Origin: Gracilaria vermiculophylla
Taxonomy: Eukaryota; Rhodophyta; Florideophyceae; Gracilariales; Gracilariaceae
Direction of reading: 5' to 3'
NCBI GenBank assembly: GCA_019155205.2
Contig: JAHNZQ020003150.1
Coordinates: forward strand, 1,095,742 to 1,143,840
DNA: 48,099 bases
A model generated the notes under the pieces. The model had not been told where the DNA came from. It worked only from the letters and a program-made list of their open reading frames with translations, and searched no databases. Shown here in pieces: positions 33,480 to 43,747 of the stretch (the stretch's first letter is position 1; each line of letters begins with the position of its first letter). The translations under genes and the position numbers were made by a program.

Positions 33480-34758
33480 CAGACTGTTTCAAAAACATAG
33501 GACATGCTGTGAAATCTCAAAAAAACTACCAAATGTTTATTGTAGGCCTACAAAAATAGGTGTCAGAAAAAAGTAAAGTCAAAAAACCGTTTCAAAAACA
33601 TATGATCATCAATAACAAATCTTTACTGCGCGACGCTCAATACCATATTTTGCATCCTTTTTGCTGTACAACGCTAATGCAACGTTTCGGCATCGAATTG
33701 ATGTACTGTATTACAGTTCAAAACTGTTATAGATTTCCAGCAATTCTTAATACAGTTTTTGAGTTCAAAAACTGTCTGAAATTGCCTTCCATGCGCATAA
33801 ACCATCCTCGCCAGCAGTATTTAAACGTTTTCAGTTAGATTCAAATACGGTGAGCGCGCCGGCCACTCTAAAACAGATACTTCGGACTCTTGTAGCTAAT
33901 TTTTGAATAAAGATGAAGTGTGTACAGGGGCATTATCCTGTTGAAAAAAGAAATTTTCTTCATAAAAAATTAAACCAAATGGTAGCAAATAATTGTACAG
34001 AACTTGTTGATATTTTCCGCATTCATGTTTGTTTCAATAAAGGCAATTTCCGTTAGACCTTTTTTAGAAATGCCTGCCCATACCATTACAGAGCCTCCAC
34101 CGGAATGCCTGGTATAAAAATCATGACGTTTCTTCCGAAGGTCGTGCCAATAAAATTCGTCGCAATCTGGTCCGTCCAAATTGAACTTTTTTTCATCAAT
34201 AAAAATAATATTTTTTCCATTCTTTTTTCCAGTAGGCGTTTTCAGCAGACCAGTCAACCCTCTTCTGCTTGTGATGGTCCCGGAGAAAGAAAGTGGTTTT
34301 CATTTTTTTAAATTTAAATACATTTGTGTTGTTCGTTTGTTTCCATGTAGTAAATTCAGAAACGTTGAGATTGAGATTTAATCCCATGGTTTTGCACGAT
34401 ACTTTACCTTTGCACAAAGCCCTTTTAATTTCTCTTTTATCTGCTCGATTAAGTTCCTTCCGTCGTCTTGGAGAGTTTTTAAGCCATAAAAAGTCGGATA
34501 TTTGAGAACAGCAGCGATTGTGACCCTGTAACGCTTTAATGTTTGAGCGATAGCACTGTTGGAATGTTTTATGGCGTTTAAATGTACGTTTTGAAGCTAT
34601 TCTTGCTTGAAAAGCGGCGGGTTTCGAGCCATTTTAACAAGAAAGAAGACGGTGCACATAACTTTTTGAAACGATTATACATAGACTATGGGCATAATCT
34701 AATGCTCAGTACAGTTCTGGCGCACTTTTGAGCGGTTATATGTTTTTGAAACGCACTG
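33480..34758 (-). mobile_element. Tc1-type element Y (1279 bp), nested in Z
   Basis: The ends are CAGACTGTTTCAAAAACATA (33480, plus) and, inverted at 34758, CAGTGCGTTTCAAAAACATA. They are flanked by TA on both sides (33478-33479 and 34759-34760), the target duplication of this superfamily. The transposase is on the minus strand. Element X belongs to the same family. Confidence 0.9.
33650..34634 (-). pseudogene. Tc1 transposase of element Y
   Basis: On the minus strand it starts MARNPPLFKQE at about 34634. Next come ALKRY-type helix-turn-helix residues (SNSAIAQTLKRYRVT), WSAENAYWKKEW, a first catalytic region DEKKFNLDGPDCDEFYWHD (about 34200), GGGSVMVWAGI, FFQQDNAPVHTS (second catalytic Asp, about 33930), VLEWPARSPYLNLTENV (third region, about 33850) and VYAHGRQFQ. 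It ends near 33660. Several frameshifts and stops. Confidence 0.85.
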
Positions 34759-34760
34759 TA

Positions 34761-34985
34761 TATGTAATGCGGGTATTTTTCCAGAATCTGCTGCACTATA
34801 CGGACAGAAACGGGTAAAAAAAGAGAGTTTCGATGCTCTTTGGCAGAATGATTTGAATTTGATGCTGCACAAAGCAGAACCGTATTGGCTGTCGCTGACA
34901 GAATATTAGACCTGGGCGCAAATTCAAAACTTTGGACACTAACAGGCAATTGATACTGCTAGTTTTCATCACTGGATTTTTTGAC
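34761..34985 (-). pseudogene. Tc1 transposase of element Z, N-terminal part
   Basis: On the minus strand it reads EFAPRSNILSATANTVLLC, SNSNHSAKEHRNSLFLPVSV and RIVQQILEKYPHY, the second helix-turn-helix region of Tc1 transposases, and stops exactly at the TA where element Y is inserted (34759-34760). The remainder is at 32762-33477. Confidence 0.8.
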
Positions 34986-35020
34986 ACCGCCAGTTTGAAC
35001 AAACTCGCAGACACCTCCAA

Positions 35021-35828
35021 ACGGATGTTTTACGAGATCACTGGTGAGTTCTAGCACTCTAATTGTAGAGCAACGCCCGGTATCGGGGAACTTCGTGGTT
35101 ATGGTTTATAACCCCAGTGGGGACTGGTACAGTATTTTATGATAGTAATGGCGCCGCATGGTGCGGATGGTACACGTGGACCATCATCATGATTGCTGGA
35201 GGTGTGCCACGAATTGTGGGGATTTTACATATCTTTAGAACCCAATTTTGGGATGCATGACACTGTGCACTGCACAGTGTGGCAGTACTTAGCGCACCGG
35301 CCCCGCGGCCGGCGCACACAGTAAAGTCCCCCTCCAAGGGTCTTGGTCCTAAGCATCTACGCCTTCGGACGCTCTCTACACCTCATCGGAGGGATCGCCC
35401 GTTGCACAGGGTTGCTTAGCCGCCTTGCGTGTTACAGAATCCAACTTTTGGAGTGTTTCTATCGTTGTCGCGTTCGTCCTCGTATGAGGTACAGTTCACC
35501 AGATCTCCGGATAGCTCTACGCCCCTTTCCTTTTCCTCTTTCGCCCCGTGGCACCGCCACGCTCGCGCGACCCGCTACCACAGCAGGCCCGCGCTCCCCG
35601 TTAGCTGGGCTTGTACCTCGCTAGAAAATTGCACCCGGGTCACCGCTTCTCCACTTGACGCCATCTGCGCTAGTCGCGAAGGTGAAGCCCCGGTTTACAC
35701 CCGGCTAGTTATGCCTCACTGGAGGGTGCCCTGTTTGCTGCGCCGCCTCATAGAGAGGGAGGTTCCGAACGCCTTCGTGGTCTTTTCCCCTTTGGGGCAT
35801 TGCAATACACTAATTTTGCCTCAAAGCT
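35021..35828. other. no gene seen before the assembly gap
   Basis: Composition turns from AT-rich to GC-rich. A 21-bp near-palindrome ACACTGTGCA-C-TGCACAGTGT lies at 35260-35280. A frame at about 35343-35830 runs into the gap, but its sequence has no recognisable motif. Confidence 0.4.
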
Positions 35829-35928
35829 NNNNNNNNNNNNNNNNNNNNNNNNNNNNNNNNNNNNNNNNNNNNNNNNNNNNNNNNNNNNNNNNNNNNNNNN
35901 NNNNNNNNNNNNNNNNNNNNNNNNNNNN
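35829..35928. other. assembly gap, 100 N
   Basis: Exactly 100 undetermined bases, the usual placeholder for a gap of unknown size. Distances and frames across it should not be trusted. Confidence 0.98.
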
Positions 35929-37042
35929 CTGATGGCCACCGTCAACCAGCACACCACGCGCCCCCTGACTATTTTGTTCCCCTCGACCAACTCTCACTTT
36001 CCCGTCTTTTTGCTCTGTAACTAGCTCGCATCGAGCCCAATCTTATCTCACTCGCATCTAATCTCCTACGTTACTCCACCGCAATCTCAGCACTGCCGTC
36101 CGACGACGTCCGCAACCCCTTCTCTTCTCTTACTTCTTCTTTCCTCGGTTGCTCTCCAATTTTTACTCCCTAGCGTAACACTACCCCCCACAGTGAGCAC
36201 TAGCACTTTCTATTCACTGTTAGTTTTTGTGCTGGAAGTTTTGGGTGTTGTCTTAAAAGCACGCCCAATACGACCAATGTCATTGCGAGTAAGGTTTGCA
36301 GGGTGTTCATATGCGCGGTGGCTCAGCGTGCGTCTTTGGGGATAGACACGACAAAGCTTCGGTCCGGTGTGTTTGGCGATGGCAAAACGTGGGAGTGGGG
36401 CAGCCGCGGCGCAGCAATTCTGAAGTGGACTGTAGCATGAAAGGGCGAGTGCGAAAATGACGAAATTGAGTTTAGATTTGCGGCCAGAAACAAGATGATA
36501 TTTTTGCGAGAATCAATTCGTCGATTTGCGGCCAAGTCTATTGTTATTTGATGCTTTGAAACGCATGTTGTTTTTTCTTGAATTTTATCAGAAGTTTTGT
36601 ATAATTGTTTGAGAACGAATGAGAGTGTGAACAATTTGTATCTGAGAGCAACAGTGAGCGTTGGCAGCCAATATCATTTCCTTTTCTTCATATGAAGGGT
36701 TTGCCACGTCCGATATGTTCTGAACTTGGTTTGTGGAGACGTGAGGAAGACTGTGATGGAACGATCGTGGTATTCAAACTACTGTATAGCGCGCGCTTTT
36801 TTTGAAAGAGATATAGAAAACATAATTGGACTTTAATAATTGTATTTGGCAGGTCTTCATCGTGATTAGGATACTGCAGACCACAGAAATTTTGGTAGTG
36901 TGCTGTAACTTGATAAATAGGTTATGAACGTCAGGCTCATACGTTTGAAAGAATGTGCTAAAGGGAAAGAAAAGTTGTTGAGCAACAACTGTAGAAGTAG
37001 GGGGTGGCTTTATTCAGATTTGGCACACTGTGCAGAAAGCTA
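35929..37042. other. no gene seen
   Basis: A pyrimidine-rich stretch (about 36000-36190) is followed by mixed DNA. The word TTTGCGGCCA occurs at about 36477 and again at 36526. No coding sequence that I can support. Confidence 0.4.
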
Positions 37043-37333
37043 CAGGTGAACACTGTGATTAGTGTGGGTTCCCCAAAAGTGTAGACACGGAAATTAGTGT
37101 AGACCACACTAATTTACGTGCGAAGCGCCAGTACCTTCACGTAAATAGTGTGGGCAAAGACAACCAAAACCGTCTTTACGCGGCAAAAGTCAAACAACGC
37201 AAACAGTCCGCCTGTTATTAAAGAATTTTTGGCCACCATCGTCCCCAGTCGAAAGTTATACAACCGTATGTGTCGCACAACAACATCGTAAATGTCCTTG
37301 ATTGCCTCACCCCTTCTCAGTGCTTTCACACGC

Positions 37334-38141
37334 ATGTCTCAGTCAGCTCCAAACACAAACCGTACAGGACCACATTCTTCCAATGACACAGCCGAAATCC
37401 AAGAAACCTCATCGCATAGCACAGAAGGAGAGCCACAGAATGTCACCCAGAGCCAAGAAAAACGTAGCCGTCTTCCGCAAATTGTTCTGACAAAAACCCA
37501 CAAAGCTTCTATAGCTCAGTGGATGTTAACAAACGCAGAAACGCAAGAGGAAAAACATGTGACATCCCGTGCTGTGAAGAAGGTTATACAATTCTTTCGT
37601 GGCAGTTATAAGGCAAAATATCCAAAACGCAAATCGTTTCTGGCAGAGCAGAACCGAATTGGTCAAAAGGACACAACAAAACGGCAAAGACCAGCACGTT
37701 CTCCTTAGTCAAACATACGAAAACCGGACTCAAGTGACACTATTGCAAAGCTGATAAGGGGAGAGGACGCAAAACAACGCCATGGGTAGCGGCACTACAA
37801 GAAAGCATGTTAGAAGAATTCAATTGCATGCGAAGAACGGGTGTTAAATTCAACGCTAGACTCCTTCGAATGTTGGCACTGGGTCTCATATCTAGCAAAT
37901 CAGAACGTTTGTATCATAGAAATATGATCGATCTGAGAAGTGGGGATTACATCAAAGACCGCATAACCCATCGCTGGGTGCAAACCTTCATGGAAAGATT
38001 CCACATTGTTAATCGCGCTCAATGCGGAAAACTTATGGTGTCCCCGGCGAAACAGAGGCAGATTGAAATGGAAGTTGCATACCACCTTGGAGAGCTCGCA
38101 CGAGATTTTCGGTGTCACCGCTTACGAGAAGAGGACGTTTT
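37334..38141 (+). pseudogene. transposase, N-terminal DNA-binding part (pogo/CENP-B-like)
   Basis: It begins MSQSAPNTNRTGPHSS at 37334 (an ATG 42 nt upstream is also in frame). After LPQIVLTKTHKASIAQWML, likely a helix-turn-helix, a stop at 37706-37708 and a frame change lead to WVAALQESMLEEFN, FNARLLRMLALGL, ITHRWVQTFMERFHIVNRA (second DNA-binding part) and KLMVSPAKQRQIEMEVAYH. It stops at REEDVF, just before the catalytic domain would begin, where the LTR starts. I associate this protein family from memory with abundant oomycete repeats; the assignment to pogo rests on TA duplication and the double DNA-binding architecture. Confidence 0.75.
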
Positions 38142-38695
38142 TGTGGTACTGTCAGCCCTCCTGTCGAGGTAGTGAAGCACAACGTCCGTTAGGAGTTTTT
38201 AGTGACTCCAAAGGCGCGTATTCCTAAAGGTGGTCTCTGGTATCCGCTGTCGCGAGCCGGGGGAATTCTGAAAGGGATCCGCAAACACCAAGTGGAGGGG
38301 GAGGTTCATTGGGCGGACAATGCTCCTACAGGCGCTGCTATGATGCGACCTGCGGATCGGCGGCTTAGAAACCTGCGCGAATAGACAAGAGACCCCAACC
38401 GGAAAATGTAGAAGAAGACTCAAGGGTGCTTGTCTTTACTTCCCCAGAGGTGGAGCTCAACCGGCAGCTTAAATGTCTAGCCGGGAGCCCGCCTCGGCAG
38501 GTCGCACTACTGTGCCAATTACCTGCATAAAATATCTAAAATAAAAAATAAATTCTACCGTACCTTAAGGATACTGTAGCGCACGCGGACAATATTATGC
38601 ACCACGTGGCCCAGCTAATAAATTACGAACCCTCTTTAGGAATATTATGCCTTAGAGCCAAACCACCATATTGCCGTAGGAGCCACTGTACTACA
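38142..38695 (-). mobile_element. solo LTR (554 bp) of the A/B family within the pogo-like element
   Basis: It begins TGTGGTACTGTCAGCCC and ends GCCACTGTACTACA, in the same orientation and nearly the same sequence as the solo LTR at 2994-3546. The flanking five bases (GTTTT and TAACG) do not match, so there is no target duplication. Confidence 0.92.
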
Positions 38696-39074
38696 TAACG
38701 CAACGCATCTTGTGCAACCTGCCAATAGTTTTGTGATACAGAAGCAAAAGACGAATTGGCGTCATGAGCGGAATGATTACAAAATGAGTATGCTGGAGAA
38801 CGGGATGTGGGTTGATGGACATAAAGCTTCTGGAAAGCTTTCAAACCCAGGAAAGAGACACTTTGTGAAACTCGCTGCGAAGTCTGCGCGTGTTGTGAGT
38901 GGCCAGAGAGACAGTGATGGTAATAGTTATGCGAGAAAGGCGATGATCAGGTGTGGATTGGCTCTTAATTTGAATGGTCAGTGGGAGGAACGCCAGTTGT
39001 TTCCGGAGCTTGAGGCCATAATATCAAAGTATCGCGCTACTTTCAACGGTGAATTGGTGGGCATGAGCCAGTAA
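38696..39074 (+). pseudogene. transposase, C-terminal part
   Basis: Coding resumes directly after the LTR with NATHLVQPANSFVIQKQK, the region that follows the last catalytic acidic residue in this family, then NPGKRHFVKLAAKSARVV, SYARKAMIRCGLALN and FPELEAIISKYRATF, ending at the stop 39072-39074. This part is open throughout. The whole DDE core between REEDVF and NATHLV, roughly 190 residues by my memory of the family, is absent. Confidence 0.75.
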
Positions 39075-39244
39075 TGATGCACACTATTTCCGTGACAGTA
39101 AATTAGTGTGATGCACAGTAATTAACCCACCTCAAAATTAGTGTAGACACCGAAATAGTGTGGTGCACGCTAATTACTGTGTCCCCCCGGAATTTTTGCG
39201 GCTTCAAAATTAGTGTGGTGCACACTAATCACAGTGTTCACCTG

Positions 39245-41625
39245 TAACGTTGCAGTGAACGAAGCCACGCGCTTGAGCCGACGCACGGTACGCGGTACGG
39301 GCGTTGGGTGCGTGTGCCTGTCGCGCGCCCCATAATGGGCGGCTCGTACCACGCAGAGCCACCGTGGCAGAGCGCGCGCGCCGCGCCAGTGCGCGCCGCA
39401 CCGTGCACGAATTTCGGCGTGAAAGGTGTGGAAACGGCGGTGTTGAGCCGCGCGCGCGGAGGGCGTGGGGCGGCGCGGCGGCGGCAGGGGGGGCGGGCGT
39501 GCGGCGGCGGCGGCGGCGCGCGCGCTGCGCGCTGCGGTTGATGAGGGTGGCGTCGATGCAGTGGTCACGTGGGCGCGCGGCTACTGCTGGTGCAAGCTGG
39601 CAGTTGGCTCGCGACGCGCGTGGGAGTTGCATCGCGAGCGGGGCGGGATGGCGGTCGCGAGAGAGCAGATGGTGGAAGCGGAAGCGGGAGGACGTGAGAA
39701 AGGGCTGAGGGCGACCGCGCAAGCGATGAAGCACGCGCTCTCCAGCGGTTCACTTGGACTGTGATGTTGTGCCTTTTTTCGCGGGTGCAGGGAGGGTGGA
39801 CTCAAGCTGCAGTGTACATGTGAGGCGGGCGGTTCGGGGCCGGCGCTAACCGGCGGCGCCGAACGACTGAAATTACTAATGGGCCAAATAGAGGAGAATC
39901 AAGTGAGATGTGGTGGCTGGAGGGCGGTGGCTCATGGCGCATATACGTAGCGCGACAGTGGGCGTGGCAGGCTGCGCACGCGGTGCAAGGCGGCGGACGT
40001 GCGCGGCTGGCTGACGGGCTGGGACGCGGTTTGGCGTTTGCGTTTGCGGCGTGTAGGCGCGGGCGGCGCGGACGGTGAGGCGCGCCGCGCGCGCGCGCGT
40101 GCATGGGCGCGGAGGTGGGTGCGAGAATTGTGCGGTTTCGAATGCGTGCGGCGGGGGAAATGTACGGTATGTACGTTTTGCGTTGCATGGTTGGCAGGTG
40201 GGCTCACGCGTGCGATGCTTTTGTACAGAGCAGGTGGGGCGGTACGGAGGGGTGCAAGTGTTGAAAAGCTTTGTGGATGTGCTGTTCAAGGGAGGTTGTG
40301 CGGTAAAAGTACGGACGGAGGGTTGAGGCAGTTGAATGGAGGCGCTGTGGGGTTGTGTGTTGAAGTGTGTGTGCACAAGATACAGAGGTAGATGATGCGG
40401 GTGGATAAAAGGTTGTTTGTACATGTGTTGATTTATTGGACCAAGTGGCGCAAGTCGGGCACTCGTGGCGTACATACAAAGGCACCCTGCGTGGAAAGGC
40501 GCATGGTGGCGGTGGGCGCGGAGTTGGTGCTCAACAGAGCGGGGGCCACAATTTTTCGGAGAGAGCAACAAGCTGTGCGCGCGGTTGTTGTCGCAGAGGC
40601 GTTGGCGACGCGGACGGGGCGGCTGCGGGCGGTGCACGAAAGAACGCATGAAGAGGGTTGCGGCGGATGGGGTGCTCGACAGACACTGGGGGGGGGGGAA
40701 CGGCGGCACCGAGCGCGCTGCACGGCGGCGGCGGCGGCAGGCTGCAGCCGGTGTGAAACAGCGCCGCGGAGAGTGGCGCGGAGGGAGCGAGCACACAGCG
40801 GCTGAGGCGGAGGGGAGCACTGCACACGTGGTGCGCGCGTCGCATGGCGTGCGCAAAGTGCAAAAGCTGAGCGCTGTTGGCGTCGGCGCAGCGGCGAAAG
40901 CAGTCGCGCGCGACGCCGCGGAGCGGCCGCGTCATACAGAGGCGCCGGGCGCACGGGCGCCGCCGGCACCCACGCAAATTCCATTCCAATAAAGTGTATG
41001 CATGCACATCACGTCATGGGCGTTGCCCACCGCGCCGCCGCGCGCAGAGTGTGTAAGTCCGCGTGCGACGCCGCGCGCGACGCGCACGGGGAGCCATGTA
41101 AGCGGGCGCCGCGCGCTGCGCGCAGCGTCGCGCCAGAACGGAAAGGAAAACAGGCCAACACGTCTGGCGCGCGAGCGTCACCCACGCACAGCGCGACTGC
41201 GCGCAGCCGCGCGCGCGCTGTAAACCGCGCGCCGCGCCGGCGGCGGCGCGGCGGCGCGGCGGCGCGGCGGCGCGGGGGGGCGCGCGCGCCGCGCGCTGCG
41301 CGCGCAGGGGCGGCGGCGGCGGCGGCGCGGCGCGGCGGCGCGCCAGCGCGGCGGCCGCAATGCTCGGGCGAGGCGCGGCGCGCGCGCCGCGCTGAGCGCA
41401 GCGGCGCGCGGCGCGCGCCGAATTCGGCGGCGCGGCGCGAATCTGCGCGCGCGCGAGGCGCGCAGCGCGCGGCGCGCGCGCGGCGCTGTCGGCCGCGCGG
41501 CGCGGCGGCCGCCGCGCGTTTTCAAACGGCGCGCGCGGCGGCGGCGCTGAATTTGCGCCGCGGCCGCGCTGCCGCTGCGCTGCTGGCGGCGGCGGCGCGG
41601 CGGCGCGCGGTGCGCGCGGCGCAGC
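39245..41625. other. very GC-rich intergenic block, no gene supported
   Basis: From 39.3 to 41.0 kb G clearly exceeds C on the plus strand (for example 23 G to 6 C in 40261-40320), with runs such as a G12 tract near 40687. From 41.03 to 41.62 kb the sequence is almost only G and C in GCGCGC and GGCGGC patterns. Many long frames exist on both strands, but they code for Arg/Ala/Pro-rich low-complexity strings and reflect the lack of stop codons in GC-rich DNA. A possible polyadenylation signal AATAAA lies at about 40988. Confidence 0.5.
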
Positions 41626-41633
41626 TTAAAAGG
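41626..41633 (+). promoter_or_regulatory. TATA-like box of the glycine-rich gene
   Basis: TTAAAAGG is the only AT-rich word in about 600 bp of nearly pure GC sequence, and stands 114 nt before the start codon. Transcription could start near 41655-41665 (CATCTCTCACTTG). The leader then carries a CACT repeat (about 41697-41718). Confidence 0.5.
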
Positions 41634-41746
41634 CGCCGCGCGCCGCCGGCCCCTCCGCCATCTCTCACTTGTGCTCACCAGCGACCCGCTCACGCACTCT
41701 CTCACTCACTCACTCACTCTCGCGCTCTTTCAACTACTCTGCAAGA

Positions 41747-42451
41747 ATGAAGCTCACTCTCGCTCTCGCTCTGTGCATCTGCGCCGCGCACGGCGCGGTG
41801 GTGCCCTCGGTGCGCCAGACGGGCGGCGCCGGCGGCGCCGGCGGCAGCGGCTTGCTCGTCGGAGACGGCGGCATCGGCGGCATCGGCGGCGACGGCGGCT
41901 CCGGCGGGCTCGGCCTCGGGGACGGCGGCGCCGGCGGCTCCGGCGGCACCGGCACGCTGATTGGCGACTTTGGCTTTGGCGGCTTCGGCGGCGGCGGCGG
42001 CGCCGGTGGCGACTCGCTGGTGATCGGCGACGGCGGGCGCGGCGGCGACGGCGGAGTCGGCGCGCTGTACGGCGACCTCGGGTACGGCGGCATCGGTGGG
42101 GACGGCGGGCGCGGTGGCGAGGGCGGTCTCATCACGGGCATCGGCAACGGCGGCAACGGCGGCAACGGCGGCCAGGGCGGACTCGAAGGCGACTTTGGCA
42201 TTGGCGGCTTCGGTGGCAACGGCGGTGCCGGCGGCGGCGCGTTCTTCGGAAACGGCGGCGGCGGCGGTAACGGCGGCGCCGGTGGGCTGTTCGGCGACTT
42301 TGGGTCGGGCGGCATTGGTGGCGACGGTGGCGCTGGAGGTGTTGGATTCAACGGTGGCGCCGGCGGTGCCGGCGGCGGCGGCGTGCTCTCCGGCGAGCTG
42401 GGTGTGGGCGGCGTTGGTGGAAATGGTGGCGAAGGAGGATCGGCCGTGTAA
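41747..42451 (+). CDS. secreted glycine-rich repeat protein, 234 aa
   Basis: The ATG at 41747 (context AAGAATGAAG) opens MKLTLALALCICAAHGAVV, a clear signal peptide with cleavage likely after AHG or AHGA. An upstream in-frame ATG at 41669 would bury the signal, so I prefer 41747. The mature protein is built of glycine-rich units in two alternating types: L-x-G-D-F-G-x-GG-x-GG-D-GG-x-GG (for example LEGDFGIGGFGGNGG) and a shorter type such as FFGNGGGGGNGG, about five and a half pairs. It is rich in Gly with regular Asp/Asn and hydrophobic residues, and has no Cys after the signal. The frame is fully open and ends with TAA. A structural extracellular, wall or matrix role is likely from composition only. 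Similar composition occurs in unrelated proteins, so homology cannot be judged by eye. It appears intronless, though GC bias inflates open frames here. Confidence 0.75.
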   Translation: MKLTLALALCICAAHGAVVPSVRQTGGAGGAGGSGLLVGDGGIGGIGGDGGSGGLGLGDGGAGGSGGTGTLIGDFGFGGFGGGGGAGGDSLVIGDGGRGGDGGVGALYGDLGYGGIGGDGGRGGEGGLITGIGNGGNGGNGGQGGLEGDFGIGGFGGNGGAGGGAFFGNGGGGGNGGAGGLFGDFGSGGIGGDGGAGGVGFNGGAGGAGGGGVLSGELGVGGVGGNGGEGGSAV

Positions 42452-43706
42452 GCACTTGATGCGTATCGGCGCGTGCCGTACAGCGGCGCGCAGCGCGCGC
42501 CTGACAGGGGGCGCACCAAGCGCCGCCTGAGAGCTGATTTGTAAAGCGATAGCAATCTTGTGTTGTGTGCAGCGCGCGCGGCAGCCGCGGTGCGGCACGC
42601 GCGCGCCGATGCAGCGGCAGCGGTAAGCAAACACGGCCGTGTGCACGGCGGCAACGCGGCGCCTCCCGCCAACCGTCGTGCCGCGCTGCGCAGCTGCCGC
42701 CCAACGGCTGCGCCACGCGCGCGCGCGCTGCCGCGCCGCTGTGCTCCACGCTGCGCCACGCGCCTCGCCATCGTGCCGCTGCTTGTGCGCGTCGCTCCAT
42801 CTGCGTATAAACGCCCTGTTTACAGCACATACAACGTACACTTGCACTGCATCCGTACCTCCGCCCACTCGGCGCCCCGCGCCGCCCTCAACGCCATCCG
42901 CCCCCCCCGAGCGCCCATCATCTGCCGCATGCGCCCACACCGTTTTCTTTTTCTTGGTTGCGCATCACCGCCCCCTGCTCGCCCCCAACCCCGTGCATGC
43001 GCTTGTCACCGCGCCGAGCCCGTATCCCGTGCACCACAACCACCGCACAAAAGCACGTGCGTGATGCACACCGCACACAGCACCCCCGCCGCATGCAACA
43101 GCATCCACAGCAAAGTGCGGCGCACAGCATGGCCGCACTTCTCACCAAATTTGCGCCACAAGCTCCCACCCGCGCCCAAATGCTTTTCTCGCCCCCAAGC
43201 ACGCCGCCGACGCGCCGCCAATGCCGCCACTCGCCACCAGCTCAAATCGCCCTCCCGACACCGTCCGCTCCTTTTGTGTCGCCCACAATGACCGCCGTGA
43301 ACCAACTTTTTGCCAACAGCAACGCAAGCCACATCCCACGCTCCACTTGCTACCCGACTGCTCAAAGCCAACACAATGAGCTTCATTTTCTGCGCTCCCA
43401 ATTTGTCACTCACTTGTAAAATAAAACACCACTTTTGTGCTTTTTTTTCTTTTTTTTTTTTTGTGTACAAACAACTAATAAAACAGTCCTCACTGCTAAT
43501 TACCAAAAACTATAGTATGCAATGGCTGTCACAACAGCCGCAAAACGCATGCTCCACAACTGTGATATACCAACTTGCTCACAGTAAATCAAATAATTCG
43601 TCCTTTTTGTTACACAATATCACAACATTCAAAAACTATTCATCATCTGCTACACCAACTCTCTGCAAAGAAAAAAATGAGCTGCTTTGGTTGTTTAGTC
43701 TATTAA

Positions 43707-43708
<2 letters not shown>
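42452..43708. other. C-rich downstream region, no gene supported
   Basis: On the plus strand C exceeds G, the mirror of the 39.3-41.0 kb region. Open frames are low complexity. TGTAA at about 42540, and AATAAA words near 43423 and 43477, are candidate 3' end signals for the glycine-rich gene but none is certain. Confidence 0.4.

Positions 43709-43745
<37 letters not shown>
43709..43745. repeat. (TA)n microsatellite
   Basis: About 18 uninterrupted TA units. Confidence 0.97.

Positions 43746-43747
<2 letters not shown>

Larger units (their letters stand above)
32575..35020 (-). mobile_element. Tc1-type element Z, split by element Y
   Basis: Minus-strand element with 3' end CAGTGTGCGAAA at 32575. 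Its transposase lies on both sides of element Y. The 5' end is uncertain and is placed near 35020, where protein homology fades and composition changes; no matching 5' terminal repeat was found. Confidence 0.75.
37043..39244 (+). mobile_element. pogo-like TA-target DNA transposon, core replaced by an LTR
   Basis: The ends are perfect 24-bp inverted repeats, CAGGTGAACACTGTGATTAG at 37043 continuing TGTG, and the reverse complement ending CACCTG at 39244, flanked by TA on both sides (37041-37042 and 39245-39246). Inside the ends the word ATTAGTGT or its complement recurs about seven times; two pairs form hairpins (37091-37115 and 39209-39229). The transposase is on the plus strand in two parts separated by an LTR of the A family. 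Confidence 0.9.

Noticed and set aside
30665..33774. Apparent 3.1-kb DNA transposon with long inverted ends (ACAGTTTTTGAACTC at both ends).
   Set aside because: The inverted similarity runs through both 'ends' into coding sequence on both sides. It is the C-terminal part of the same Tc1 transposase in elements X and Y, which lie in opposite orientations; these are not terminal repeats.
35050..35085. D-arm-like sequence GTTCTAGCACTCTAATTGTAG.
   Set aside because: No matching anticodon or T arm follows, and no acceptor stem is formed.
39876..40984. Long minus-strand frames of 180-330 codons in the GC-rich block.
   Set aside because: They are Arg/Pro/Ala/His-rich low-complexity strings, overlap equally long frames on the other strand, and follow from strand composition and scarcity of stop codons.
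40998..41750. Plus-strand frame of 250 codons overlapping the promoter of the glycine-rich gene.
   Set aside because: It translates GCGCGC/GGCGGC sequence to Arg/Ala repeats and covers the TATA-like box and leader; no protein feature.
41747..42451. Similarity to mycobacterial PE-PGRS proteins, suggesting bacterial origin.
   Set aside because: Only GG-rich composition is shared. There is no PE domain, and the protein has a signal peptide and a TATA-like promoter in eukaryotic surroundings.
41734..42771. Pro-rich frame on the minus strand opposite the glycine-rich gene.
   Set aside because: It is the mirror of GGC repeats (Gly codons read as Pro/Ala on the other strand). The plus strand has the signal peptide and regular repeat design.
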